Shown in pieces: positions 44,305 to 52,855 of a stretch of DNA of 64,000 bases (position 1 is the stretch's first letter; the number at the start of each line of letters is the position of its first letter). The stretch lies in contig NZ_CP040272.1 in the NCBI RefSeq assembly GCF_013393905.1, positions 3,902,001 to 3,966,000 on the forward strand, given 5' to 3'. The translations under genes and the position numbers were made by a program. Below the pieces are notes generated by a model. That model saw only the letters and a list, made by a program, of their open reading frames with translations, searched no databases and had not been told where the DNA came from. The stretch comes from Nostoc sp. C052. Lineage in GTDB: Bacteria; Cyanobacteriota; Cyanobacteriia; Cyanobacteriales; Nostocaceae.

Positions 44305-44637
44305 ATGGAAAGAATCATCAGGTCAAATGCAGTCGAAACCTCAAGCCAAGGGGACAGTTCAGAAATGAATCTATATAATTTGTATCCCTATTACGAGCTA
44401 GCTCTTGCCAAAACTAGTTTATTAGGGGAGTTATCAGCCAAAATCACTAAAACTCTGCTCAACAGCGCCAAAGTAAAGCTCAAACAGCAGAGAATTTTAG
44501 CCGATTTCTTTACCGCTCAAAGCTGCGGGAGCCAATCAGAGTTTGGGAAAGTTATGTACGCGCCTGTTGATAGATTTTTATCCTTTGTCAACATTCAACA
44601 CCGCTCTATTGCTGATAATTTCCCAGAAGCGATTTAA
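44305..44637 (+). CDS. Small hypothetical protein upstream of hetP-like
   Basis: A 110-residue protein with an internal hydrophobic and basic helical stretch (YELALAKTSLLGELSAKITK, then TLLNSAKVKLKQQRILADFF). ATG 44305 follows AAGGA at a good distance. It lies 99 bases before the hetP-like gene, downstream of the HetR operator, so it probably belongs to the same developmental transcript. I do not recognise the family. It could be a heterocyst-linked protein or a leader ORF. Confidence 0.6.
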   Translation: MERIIRSNAVETSSQGDSSEMNLYNLYPYYELALAKTSLLGELSAKITKTLLNSAKVKLKQQRILADFFTAQSCGSQSEFGKVMYAPVDRFLSFVNIQHRSIADNFPEAI

Positions 44638-44736
44638 CCAGCTGCAAAAAGGCTAATGCAGTCTGTACACCTCAATTGAAATATAAACAATCGCAGAAAT
44701 TAAACTAGTTTACTTCATCCAAGATCACTAAAAACT

Positions 44737-45210
44737 ATGATGAACCAAGACATTGCTGGTATTAGTAACAACTTAGATAAGACAGTGAAAGCTCAACAAT
44801 TTGACAAAGTAGTTGAAGCAATTCTGGCTGGAAAGTATTCCTGGGCATGTGTTTTAATGCTGCGATTTGGTGGTTATAATCCTCTGCATTACATTCCATA
44901 TCGCACCTACAATCGATTACTCAAAGAAAACTCTCAAACCAACAGGACAAAACAACAGCAGAGTGAAAATCTCAAAATGCTGAAACATGCTAATGATTCC
45001 AGGTCTGATAATAATATGTCATCAAGCTGCTTAGGTAAAATTAAAGACATAGCTTATTTGGAAGTCGTTGGAAAACAAAAGACAGAAATCCGTGCTGGTA
45101 GCTTAGATCAGAGATTGACACAGAAAATTAACGAACATCAATCAAGTAAATCGCCATTAAAACCAGAAAAATCTCAAGACATTTCCTTGAAATCTTGTGG
45201 ATTCAATTAA
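44737..45210 (+). CDS. hetP: HetP-family heterocyst differentiation protein
   Basis: HetP and its paralogues control commitment to heterocyst differentiation downstream of HetR. The N-terminal core FDKVVEAILAGKYSWACVLM-LRFGGYNPLHYIPYRTYNRLL is the hallmark of the family; the C-terminal 90 residues are polar and variable. The 157-residue length matches HetP. Filamentous species have several HetP-like genes and hetC is not next door here, so this may be a paralogue. The HetR operator upstream supports direct HetR control. Two adjacent ATGs make the start uncertain by one codon. Confidence 0.85.
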   Translation: MMNQDIAGISNNLDKTVKAQQFDKVVEAILAGKYSWACVLMLRFGGYNPLHYIPYRTYNRLLKENSQTNRTKQQQSENLKMLKHANDSRSDNNMSSSCLGKIKDIAYLEVVGKQKTEIRAGSLDQRLTQKINEHQSSKSPLKPEKSQDISLKSCGFN

Positions 45211-45793
45211 AAAGTCATTGGAATCTATTGATTCTATTCTAGAGTTGCTTGAGCGTCTGAAAGCCTGCGATGCTAATTTGAAATTTATCGAGATAGAATT
45301 CAGTAGTCAAGAGCCAGAATGGGCTAAACCTTAGCTATTCGCTAACAGAATGAATTTTGTGCGACTGGTGGATAGCGCAGCGTAAAGCCTGTAGCATGGC
45401 AACTCTTAGAGACGCTACACGTAGCAAGATCCCCGTAGGAGTACGCTTAGAGCGAGTATTTTCGAGTCGCGTTTGAATCCAGGGGTTTAAGACCCTCACT
45501 AAATCTTTGATTTAGTGGTGCAACAATTCTGTAGCTTGCTTCCCGCAGGGTATCCCCCACTGATTCATTCTGACTCCTGTTAGCGGTAGCGGGGCGTTTA
45601 GCCCATTCTGACTTCTGAATTCTTCTTCAAAGCATTGCAGGTTTTCTATAACAGTGATTAATTTGATAATTTTTTGTAGAAATATGCCAAAATGGCAAAT
45701 ATATACTGACAGTATTGGTAAACTAATAATAACTACAACTTAAACTAAAATAGAGGTGATTGGCAAGCAAGTTAATTTTAAAAAATAAAATCA
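45211..45793. other. Intergenic region with repeat debris
   Basis: About 580 bases. From 45300 to 45480 it is repeat mosaic (GCGCAGCGTAAAGCC, TCTTAGAGACGCTAC). At 45467-45520 GTTTGAATCCAGGGGTTTAA is followed by a perfect CACTAAATC-ttt-GATTTAGTG hairpin, and 45567-45630 is an inverted copy of the 28011 repeat. No gene. Confidence 0.55.
45567..45630. repeat. GAAGAAGAATTCAGAATGGG repeat, inverted copy
   Basis: ATTCTGACTCCTGTTAGCGG ... GCCCATTCTGACTTCTGAATTCTTCTTC in pieces; reverse complement of 28011-28062 with small insertions. Confidence 0.7.
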
Positions 45794-46070
45794 ATGATTA
45801 GTTCTGACTATGAAATAAATCAACCTGATTACAAAAGTAGTCAGTATTTCCTGGAGTAAATAACTCCTACACCAAGACTAATAATTCAACCGTTGCTACT
45901 GGTGGTTCTGTTTCTGAGAAAGTCTATCTGAGCAAAGAGAATTTGGGGAGGTGGATTCCCCCAATCCAAATTTTATACAGCTTTCACCGGCTACAGACGG
46001 TGCAGGTAATGCTTATAAAAGTTACTATCCTGTGGTTGGTGTTGCTTTAGTTAATAAAGCAAACGCTTAA
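45794..46070 (+). pseudogene. Frameshifted remnant of a protein of unknown function
   Basis: Three coding-like pieces in successive frames make one short protein: ATG 45794 MISSDYEINQPDYKSSQYF, then PGVNNSYTKTNNSTVATGG / SVSEKVYLSKENLGR, then VDSPNPNFIQLSPATDGAGN / AYKSYYPVVGVALVNKANA ending at TAA 46068-46070. The Asn/Thr/Ser/Gly-rich content and absence of Cys look like an exported or surface protein. Two frameshifts (near 45850 and 45950) break it. No family was recognised. A terminator follows at 46228. Confidence 0.55.
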
Positions 46071-46227
46071 CATCAATACCAGGAATGGAAATAGAAAAGT
46101 TACGGTGAAATTATTTTGGTGGCTGGTAGAACTAGTATCTCATACGCTTCTCTTTCGACTATTGTAATCCTAGTCCTCCCAACCTGGATTATCTGTAGTT
46201 TCTAAATTTTCAATTTATATAGTAATT

Positions 46228-46265
46228 ACTGGAAGTTCAAAACTTGAATAGCTTCCAGTTTTTTT
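46228..46265 (+). terminator. Intrinsic terminator after the remnant
   Basis: ACTGGAAG (46228-46235) pairs with CTTCCAGT (46252-46259), with a nested AAGTT/AACTT pair, then TTTTTTG. It still looks intact although the preceding gene is broken. Confidence 0.8.
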
Positions 46266-46278
46266 GTGTGTAAATGAA

Positions 46279-46305
46279 AAACTCCACCCACAAGGGGATG
46301 GAGTT
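46279..46305 (-). terminator. Intrinsic terminator of rpe
   Basis: On the minus strand AAACTCCATCCCC pairs with GGGTGGAGTTTTT, immediately after the rpe stop. Confidence 0.8.
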
Positions 46306-46324
46306 TCCTGCCGCTTTCGATGAA

Positions 46325-47032
46325 TTAAACCTTAGCTAATTCTGGGGTAGGACGCTTGCTGTTACGAATTGCTGTAATAGCTTCAGCATAATCCTTAGTA
46401 TTAAATACAGCTGAACCGGCGACGATCGCATTGGCTCCCGCTTCCAAAACTTGCCAGGTATTATTTGCCTTGAGTCCCCCATCTACCTCAATCCAAGGGT
46501 CAAGACCACGTTCGTCACATATTTGGCGCAGCTTGCGAATTTTGGGTAACACACCAGGGATAAAGCTTTGACCACCAAAACCAGGGTTGACGCTCATAAT
46601 TAGTACTAAATCGCACAAATCTAGAACGTATTCAATTAACTCTAGAGGAGTACCAGGATTAAGTACAACTCCAGCTTTCTTACCAAGCTCTTTAATTTGC
46701 CCCAAGGTGCGGTGTAGGTGTGGAGAAGCATTATGCTCTGCGTGTACGGAGATAATATCAGCACCCGCCTTAGCAAATCCCTCTACATATTTTTCTGGCT
46801 CTACAATCATCAAGTGGACATCTAGAGGCTTGGTAGTAACCGGACGAATCGCCTCCACAATCAGAGGGCCGATCGTAATATTAGGTACAAAACGACCGTC
46901 CATGACATCAACATGAATCCAATCCGCTCCAGCTGCATCTACGGCGCGAATTTCGTCACCCAGACGACTAAAATCGGCTGATAGGATAGATGGAGAAATT
47001 ACAATGGGCTTTTGAGATAGGTTTTGGGTCAT
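46325..47032 (-). CDS. rpe: Ribulose-phosphate 3-epimerase
   Basis: Rpe interconverts ribulose-5-phosphate and xylulose-5-phosphate in the Calvin cycle and pentose phosphate pathway. The 235-residue TIM barrel has the signatures ISPSILSADFSRLGDE, HVDVMDGRFVPNITIG, DVHLMI, MSVNPGFGGQSF and EVDGGL. ATG 47032 (MTQNLSQKPIVISPSIL) is chosen; the frame extends 19 codons upstream without conservation. It is monocistronic with its own terminator. Confidence 0.97.
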   Translation of the reverse strand: MTQNLSQKPIVISPSILSADFSRLGDEIRAVDAAGADWIHVDVMDGRFVPNITIGPLIVEAIRPVTTKPLDVHLMIVEPEKYVEGFAKAGADIISVHAEHNASPHLHRTLGQIKELGKKAGVVLNPGTPLELIEYVLDLCDLVLIMSVNPGFGGQSFIPGVLPKIRKLRQICDERGLDPWIEVDGGLKANNTWQVLEAGANAIVAGSAVFNTKDYAEAITAIRNSKRPTPELAKV

Positions 47033-47233
47033 GGCTAGTGGATTTTTAAGCGTCCTCGTCTGTAAGCATTGTAACAAAACATTGATCAAGACTCATAATT
47101 TTGATCCCAACTTTTTTGGGGAGTGGGGAGATGATGGAGCAGGGGGAGCAGAGGGGCAGAGGAGGTAAGGGGAATAACCCATACCCAATGCTCACCAATG
47201 ACTAATGATTAATGACTAATGACTAAATAACTA

Positions 47234-48829
47234 ATGACTAAAAAACTAACCTGGATAATTTGGGGATTAAGTGCTTCTTGTCTGAGTGCGCCGGTAATTG
47301 CTTCAGCTTTAGAATCTGCACTAGGAACTAACGGTATTGATGCTTTGAAGCTACACCAAGCTCCTTATAATTTAACCGGTCGTAAGATTGCTATTGGTCA
47401 AGTGGAAATTGGGCGACCGGGAATGTTTGGGTGGGATAAGGCGGTGTCTAAAAACCGTGCTATCTCTTTAGCGGCGGTGTTCTTACGCAATGGGCCAGCT
47501 AAATCTAATAGTGGTGTTGACCCCCACGCCTACAATGTGGCTGGTGTGATGGTGAGTCAAAATAAAGCTTTGCCAGGAGTTGCTCCTGGAGCGCGATTAT
47601 ATTCGTCGGCGGTGGGTTCGACTAAAAGCATGGGTCAGCCAGAAGAGTGCTTATCGGCACAGCACATAGCGTTACAAAATGGTGGCGATGTCCGTGCTAT
47701 TAACTTTAGCTTTGGTGAACCTCTGAGCCGCGATCCTCGACCGGAGGCTACTTTAGATGGCAATGCTTTACTAACTTTATGTGTTGACTGGTCTAGTCGC
47801 GTTCATGATGTTTTGTATGCGATCGCAGGCAATCAGGGTAAAGGTGGTATTCCTATTCCTACAGATAATTTTAACGGAATCAACGTCGCTTTTTCATCCC
47901 GCCGAGGGGGAGTTTTTAATAAAGTAGACGTGGCTAATCTGGCGAGTGCTAACCAAGGAGTTAGTGGCAAGCTAGCGGGAAGGGAGTTTAATCTTGGTGG
48001 GCGTAGTGCTATTGGTTTAGTTGCTCCTGGAAATAACATTCCTTTGCTCAATCCAGATGGCAAATTTAACAAGGTTACGGGTACGAGTTTTGCAGCGCCT
48101 CAAGTTACGGCTACAGTTGCTCTATTGGAAGAACTTGCTGACCGACAGATTCGGACAAAACAACCCCACTGGAGCATCGATGCTCGACATCATCAAGTCA
48201 TGAAAGCTGTATTGCTAAATTCAGCAGACAAAATCCAAGATAGTGGTGATGGCTTGCGTTTGGGAATGACTAGGACGCTAATTGATAAACAAAATCAAAA
48301 TTGGTTAGATTCTGATGCTTATAAAGATCCCAAGATTCCCTTGGATGCCCAAATGGGAGCGGGTCATTTAAACGCATTTCGCGCTTACCAGCAATTTAGT
48401 GCTGGTCAATGGCAGCCATCAGCTACAGTGCCAGCTATTGGTTGGGATTATCGCACAGTTGATGTTGGAGCATCTGTTGACTATATATTAGCAAAACCGC
48501 TAAAACAGGGGAGTTTTGTTGCTGTTACCCTGAGTTGGGATCGATTGGTGGAACTCAACGATAAAAATAAAAACCAGCAATATGATGTGGGCGAGAATTT
48601 TCGCGATCGCGGTTTGAATAATCTCGACCTATACTTAGTAAAAGCTAATGCTCAGAATTCAGATGGGGGTGCTGTTTGCTCCTCAATCAGTCAAGTTGAT
48701 AGTGTAGAACATATTTTCTGCCCCGTTGCTGCTACTGGCAATTACAAAATCCGTGTCCAGTTTCGTCAAAAGCTCAATGAAGCGACTCAGCCTTATAGTT
48801 TAGCTTGGTGGAGTGTGCCGATTAATTAA
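47234..48829 (+). CDS. Subtilase-family (S8) exported protein with atypical catalytic residue
   Basis: A 531-residue protein with a signal peptide (TWIIWGLSASCLSAPVIASA). It has an S8 fold: His98 in PHAYNVAGVM, oxyanion Asn200 in IAGNQG, Ser285 in GTSFAAPQ. The position of the usual Asp in I-A-V-I-D-x-G is Glu58 in IAIGQVEIGRPG. The C-terminal 130 residues form a beta-rich domain (VTLSWDRLVELNDKNKNQQY, with Ca-site-like Asp/Asn runs). It may be an atypical protease or an inactive one. A lipoprotein serpin follows. Confidence 0.82.
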   Translation: MTKKLTWIIWGLSASCLSAPVIASALESALGTNGIDALKLHQAPYNLTGRKIAIGQVEIGRPGMFGWDKAVSKNRAISLAAVFLRNGPAKSNSGVDPHAYNVAGVMVSQNKALPGVAPGARLYSSAVGSTKSMGQPEECLSAQHIALQNGGDVRAINFSFGEPLSRDPRPEATLDGNALLTLCVDWSSRVHDVLYAIAGNQGKGGIPIPTDNFNGINVAFSSRRGGVFNKVDVANLASANQGVSGKLAGREFNLGGRSAIGLVAPGNNIPLLNPDGKFNKVTGTSFAAPQVTATVALLEELADRQIRTKQPHWSIDARHHQVMKAVLLNSADKIQDSGDGLRLGMTRTLIDKQNQNWLDSDAYKDPKIPLDAQMGAGHLNAFRAYQQFSAGQWQPSATVPAIGWDYRTVDVGASVDYILAKPLKQGSFVAVTLSWDRLVELNDKNKNQQYDVGENFRDRGLNNLDLYLVKANAQNSDGGAVCSSISQVDSVEHIFCPVAATGNYKIRVQFRQKLNEATQPYSLAWWSVPIN

Positions 48830-48900
48830 TTTAAATCAGGTAGCACAACTGTTATCTGTATGAACTTACAGCGTTTTTTATTTATTTGAACCACAATCCC

Positions 48901-49134
48901 TTATAGGGGCGCACAGCCGTGTGCATTGGTGTCAACTTAAGCTGAAACTCCTTTAAAACCTCGTTTCCAGCCTCCGGCTGGAAATGCAACTCAAAAGCGG
49001 CTCTGCCGCCAGTAAAGAGAGGCGGGCCTCAAAGACAAGCATTCCCAGTCGGAGACTGGGAACGAGACAATCTAAAAGCTAGTTTTAGACTTGATTTCAC
49101 GTTAAATTGACACTAATGAGCCGTGTGTCCTTAT
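48901..49134. mobile_element. MITE-like fold-back element, copy 2 (inverted core)
   Basis: Bounded by TATAGGGGC...GCATTGGTGTCAACTTAA on the left and its imperfect complement TTAAATTGACACTAATGAGC at 49103-49122 on the right. The core (TTTCCAGCCTCCGGCTGGAAA, AAGCGGCTCTGCCG, CCCAGTCGGAGACTGGGA) is the reverse complement of the core at 15070-15310, while the left flank ATTTGAACCACA has the same orientation in both. No coding capacity. Confidence 0.75.
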
Positions 49135-49473
49135 AAAATTTCTGTATTTCATGCAACTGAAAAACGTGATTTTATCTATAAAAATCGAGCATAATTGGTT
49201 ATTTTCTGATTACGTAGCTTACAATACGTTTATAGATAAATAGAAAAATTCCTAGAAATCAAAATTTTTCATAACTTGTCTGCATAGCCGCCTCAATCAG
49301 GAATTAGCAACTCTCACAAGTTGTGTTGACTTCTTCCGATCCACTCACTTGCTGTTACAAAAACTGTAACAGTCGATTTTTCTATTGGAGCAAATGCAAT
49401 AGTTAATCATTGACACAGCTTATGCGTCAACCACAAGCACAGATCGGGAATCTTTGGCAAGTGAGGTAGCAGA
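49135..49473. other. AT-rich leader upstream of the serpin gene
   Basis: About 340 bases, AT-rich. A CTGTTACAAAAACTGTAACAG palindrome (about 49351-49370) lies 100 bases before the serpin start: GTTACA and TGTAAC face each other over AAAAAC. It may be an operator; no regulator is suggested. Confidence 0.4.
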
Positions 49474-50805
49474 ATGAATCGACAGAAATTTAGTGATGCG
49501 AAAGAAAATTTTCTGCAAAGACGTTACGGTGTGAGTCTGGGCAGACGTTATGCTCTAGCAGCTGCAAGTGTTGTTCTATTCAGTGTACTAGGGTGTTCTC
49601 AAGTCGATAGTAATAAAAATGCCTTAGCCCAATCTAGTTTACCTCAACCAGAAAATCCGTTGCAAAAAAAAACAGTCAATACTGATACAAAAATAGTTGA
49701 GTCTAGCAATAAGTTTGGCTTCAAACTGTTTTCAGAAGTGCTGAAAAATGATCGGGGTGAGAAGAATATTTTTATCTCACCTTCGAGTGTGGCGATCGCT
49801 CTTGCTATGACCTACAACGGCGCTAGCGGCTCGACTCAACAAGCAATGGCAAAAACCCTAGAACTACAAGGGATGAATCTACCAGAAATCAACTCTTCTT
49901 ATGCGGCGGCATTAAAGCAGCTTTTAGAAAATCCTGATGCGAAAGTGCAACTGAAGATCGCTAACTCACTTTGGGCAAATCAAGATGTTAGCTTTGCGCC
50001 AGACTTCCTCAAAAGAACCCAGGATTTCTATCAAGCCAAGGTTAGCAATTTAAACTTTAAAGATGCCGCCGCATCTAATATTATCAATAACTGGGTAAAA
50101 GAAAATACTAACGGTAAAATTAATAAAATAGTTGAAACAATTGAACCCAATCAAGTGTTATTTCTGATTAATGCCATATATTTTAAAGGAAATTGGAGTA
50201 ACGAGTTTGACAAAAAAGAAACTGCTCAATACCCTTTTTACATCACACCTGGCAGGCGAAAACAACACCCAATGATGTCGCAGAAGGGCGATTATAAATA
50301 TTATGAAAATGAACAATTACAGGCAGTTAGTTTACCATACGGCAAAGATGGTAAATTCAGTTTTTATATATTCCTGCCCAAACAGAACTCTAACCTCAAA
50401 GTCTTCCATGAAAACTTGAATGTTGAAAACTGGGAAAAATGGATGACTCAGTTCAACAAACAAAAAGGGTTTATTCGTCTACCTCGTTTCAAAACAGACT
50501 ATGAAGTTACACTCAATGATGCTTTAAAAAGTTTAGGCATGAAAGAGGCTTTCAGCAACAAAGCTAATTTTTCCGGTATGGGTAAGAATTTTGCCATTAG
50601 CCAAGTTAAACATAAAACTTTTGTGGAAGTAAACGAAGAAGGCACGGAAGCGGCTGCGGCTACATCAGTGGGGATGGTAGCAACATCTTTGAGACAAGAA
50701 CCAGAACCATTCCGCATGATTGTTGATCGTCCCTTCTTCTGTGCCATTAGGGATAATCAGACGGGAAGTCTTTTATTTATGGGTTCGATCATTGATCCGC
50801 AATGA
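49474..50805 (+). CDS. Serpin-type serine protease inhibitor, lipoprotein
   Basis: A 443-residue serpin with an N-terminal lipoprotein signal (ASVVLFSVLGC, Cys41). The serpin fold is clear: NIFISPSSVAIALAMTYNGA, LINAIYFKGNW, and the reactive-loop hinge VNEEGTEAAAATSVGMVA with small residues at P12-P9 as needed for inhibition. The signature near the end is PFRMIVDRPFFCAIRD. By hinge counting P1 would be Thr (VAT/S), suiting elastase- or subtilisin-like targets. It probably protects the periplasm or outer surface from proteases. Confidence 0.95.
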   Translation: MNRQKFSDAKENFLQRRYGVSLGRRYALAAASVVLFSVLGCSQVDSNKNALAQSSLPQPENPLQKKTVNTDTKIVESSNKFGFKLFSEVLKNDRGEKNIFISPSSVAIALAMTYNGASGSTQQAMAKTLELQGMNLPEINSSYAAALKQLLENPDAKVQLKIANSLWANQDVSFAPDFLKRTQDFYQAKVSNLNFKDAAASNIINNWVKENTNGKINKIVETIEPNQVLFLINAIYFKGNWSNEFDKKETAQYPFYITPGRRKQHPMMSQKGDYKYYENEQLQAVSLPYGKDGKFSFYIFLPKQNSNLKVFHENLNVENWEKWMTQFNKQKGFIRLPRFKTDYEVTLNDALKSLGMKEAFSNKANFSGMGKNFAISQVKHKTFVEVNEEGTEAAAATSVGMVATSLRQEPEPFRMIVDRPFFCAIRDNQTGSLLFMGSIIDPQ

Positions 50806-50807
50806 GG

Positions 50808-50821
50808 TAGGAGGCCTCCTT
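50808..50821. other. Short palindrome between convergent genes
   Basis: AGGAGGCCTCCT occupies the 14-base gap between the stops of the serpin and the permease genes. It has no loop, so it is unlikely to terminate transcription. Confidence 0.4.
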
Positions 50822-51986
50822 AAGGTGATGTCGCTTCAGAGATACTCAAAGTGTTTTTAGGGTCAGTTTTCGGGGACTCATTTGCTGTGACGGGTATAGT
50901 TATCTCCCCAGTAGCGCTGTCATTTGTCTCACTACCAAGACGCAAGGCACTTAAAGCAGTTTTAATCACAACAGCAGTAGGTACTGCCACAATGACACCC
51001 AATAGTCCGCCAATTCTCGCCCCCGTCAAGACCGAAATTAAAATCCAAACTGGATTTAAACCAGTAAAGCTACCTAAAATTCGGGGGGCAATCAAGTTTT
51101 CGAGAATTTGCTGTACAATTACTGCTGCTATCAAAACTCTCACACCCATTGAGAAATCTTGCAATGCTACCAATAATGTAGTCATGGCGATGCCTACAGA
51201 ACCGCCAAAGGGGACAAGAGCCATTAGACCAATAGTTAGTCCGAATAGCAGCCCAAAGGGCACTTTCAGCCACAAAAAGGTAGGAATGAGGGCTGATGCC
51301 ATACAGGTAGATAAAATCAACTGGGTGATGAAGAAATTTTGGAAGCTGAGGCGGACTGTTTTGGAGAAAGGATCGCGGAATTTATTTGGTAGCCATTCCA
51401 CTAAACTTTCCCAGAGTTCACTCCCATGCTGTAAAAGATAGAAAGTCAAAACCATCGTCAAGAGAATATCTAGCAGGCTAGTGACTGTGAGTACAGCTAG
51501 ATTTAAGACTTGTCCAGCGATCGCTTGCAATTGTCCTTTGACGCGATCGTTAATTTGCACTACCAGAGCATCGAGGTTAATCGGTAAGCCATAAGTCTCA
51601 GCTTTTTCGTTTAAGATCATTAACTGAGAGCGTCCAGAGTCGATTAACTCTGGCAAACGAGCCACCAGTTGTTGAGCTTGGGTAAGGGCCAGTGGGAAAA
51701 GTGTCACACCTAACGCCAATAAAATCGATAAAGCCAAGAGAAATACTAAAATAGCAACTTGCTCTCGTCTTGCACCATGATGCTCCATCCAACTCACGGG
51801 GTAGTTGAGCAGAAATGCTAGCACTGAGGCTCCGACTAAAATGACTATGAGAGAATGGAAATAATTAAAAAATACCGAAATTGCCCAACCATTGATAACC
51901 AGCAGCGGAGCAAATAGCGCGATCGCCCCGATTCGCGCTATTGGAGTGAATGTTTGCCACCAGTCGAGTAGCTTACGTGTCTGCAT
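50820..51986 (-). CDS. AI-2E family transporter (PerM/TqsA-like permease)
   Basis: A 388-residue integral membrane protein with about eight helices, e.g. IGAIALFAPLLVINGWAISV, SLIVILVGASVLAFLLNY and the C-terminal VQQILENLIAPRILGSFTGL-NPVWILISVLTGARIGGLLG, the hallmark of the AI-2E/PerM family. Members export small molecules or exchange Na+/H+; the substrate here is unknown. The polar C-terminal tail is cytosolic. It is convergent with the serpin gene. Confidence 0.92.
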   Translation of the reverse strand: MQTRKLLDWWQTFTPIARIGAIALFAPLLVINGWAISVFFNYFHSLIVILVGASVLAFLLNYPVSWMEHHGARREQVAILVFLLALSILLALGVTLFPLALTQAQQLVARLPELIDSGRSQLMILNEKAETYGLPINLDALVVQINDRVKGQLQAIAGQVLNLAVLTVTSLLDILLTMVLTFYLLQHGSELWESLVEWLPNKFRDPFSKTVRLSFQNFFITQLILSTCMASALIPTFLWLKVPFGLLFGLTIGLMALVPFGGSVGIAMTTLLVALQDFSMGVRVLIAAVIVQQILENLIAPRILGSFTGLNPVWILISVLTGARIGGLLGVIVAVPTAVVIKTALSALRLGSETNDSATGEITIPVTANESPKTDPKNTLSISEATSP

Positions 51987-52129
51987 TTTGAGCTGATTGC
52001 GGAATAGAACTAAATGAAATTTTTCTTTACAGCTTATTATCTCTAACTATATGAGTCTTATTCATCCTTCTAGTTTAGGAGTTAGACTAACCACAATGCA
52101 GAATTTTGAATCAAAAGAGAGTGGAGAGG

Positions 52130-52235
52130 GGGGAGGAAGGGAGCAGGGGAGCAGGGGAGCAGGGGAGCATGAGGAGAATAATAATGTCCAATACTCAATT
52201 CCCAGTACCCAGTACCCAATGCTCAATGCCCAAGG
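52130..52235 (+). repeat. Two adjoining tandem repeat tracts
   Basis: GGAGCAGGG units at 52136-52170 (about four copies) are followed by CCCAATGC/CCCAGTA octamer units to about 52235. Both lie in an open frame that joins the next gene. Confidence 0.8.
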
Positions 52236-52239
52236 CCCA

Positions 52240-52581
52240 ATGTCCAAAACACAGTTGCTTTTATATTTAATTCCGATTATCGGCTTTTTTCCGTCTTTGT
52301 GGACTCTCTATCGGGGCCAGGGTAGTCGGGAACAACTTGCTATTAGTCGTCTGTCTGTTACTTTGGCACTTACTTGGCTGTTGGGTTATTTATTATTAAC
52401 TACCGGAGCAGCAACTTCAGATTATTTTCCGCTACGTCTATTTATCCTGAATAGCTTTCTCACGTCGGGTTACTTTTTAGTAAGTGTCTGGTTGATTTTG
52501 CGCCTAATGCAAGGCAAATCTGGTCGTTTGCCAGGGTTTAGTAATTTAGCAGAACGAGTGCTTGGCAAGTATTTATCTTAA
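52240..52581 (+). CDS. Small membrane protein of unknown function
   Basis: A 113-residue protein with three predicted helices (LLLYLIPIIGFFPSLWTLY, VTLALTWLLGYLLLTT, LTSGYFLVSVWLILRLM), found as a hypothetical in cyanobacteria, often upstream of an LCP gene. The frame is open back to ATG 52051, but the 63 extra codons are encoded by tandem repeats, so ATG 52240 (MSKTQLLLYLIPII) is the better start. The LCP gene follows 274 bases later. Confidence 0.72.
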   Translation: MSKTQLLLYLIPIIGFFPSLWTLYRGQGSREQLAISRLSVTLALTWLLGYLLLTTGAATSDYFPLRLFILNSFLTSGYFLVSVWLILRLMQGKSGRLPGFSNLAERVLGKYLS

Positions 52582-52855
52582 TTTTTTCGGGTGACAAATT
52601 GTCAGTGTTTTTACTTATTTCCTAAAAATTTACAGTTGATTTATCCATATATCTAGTCAAATCCAGTTTATTATTGCCATACTTCAGTAAAACATCTCTA
52701 GATTGGCCCAAAAGAAGGATAAATGCTGCTATAAGTGTTGTGGTTGACACTACATTAAAAAAGTTAGCACTGATAATTAAGAGTTAGCTATTATGGGTTG
52801 ATTTGTTTGGATGTTTTTAGTCTGCAAATTTACCAAATTTGATTAGTGAGTAAGT

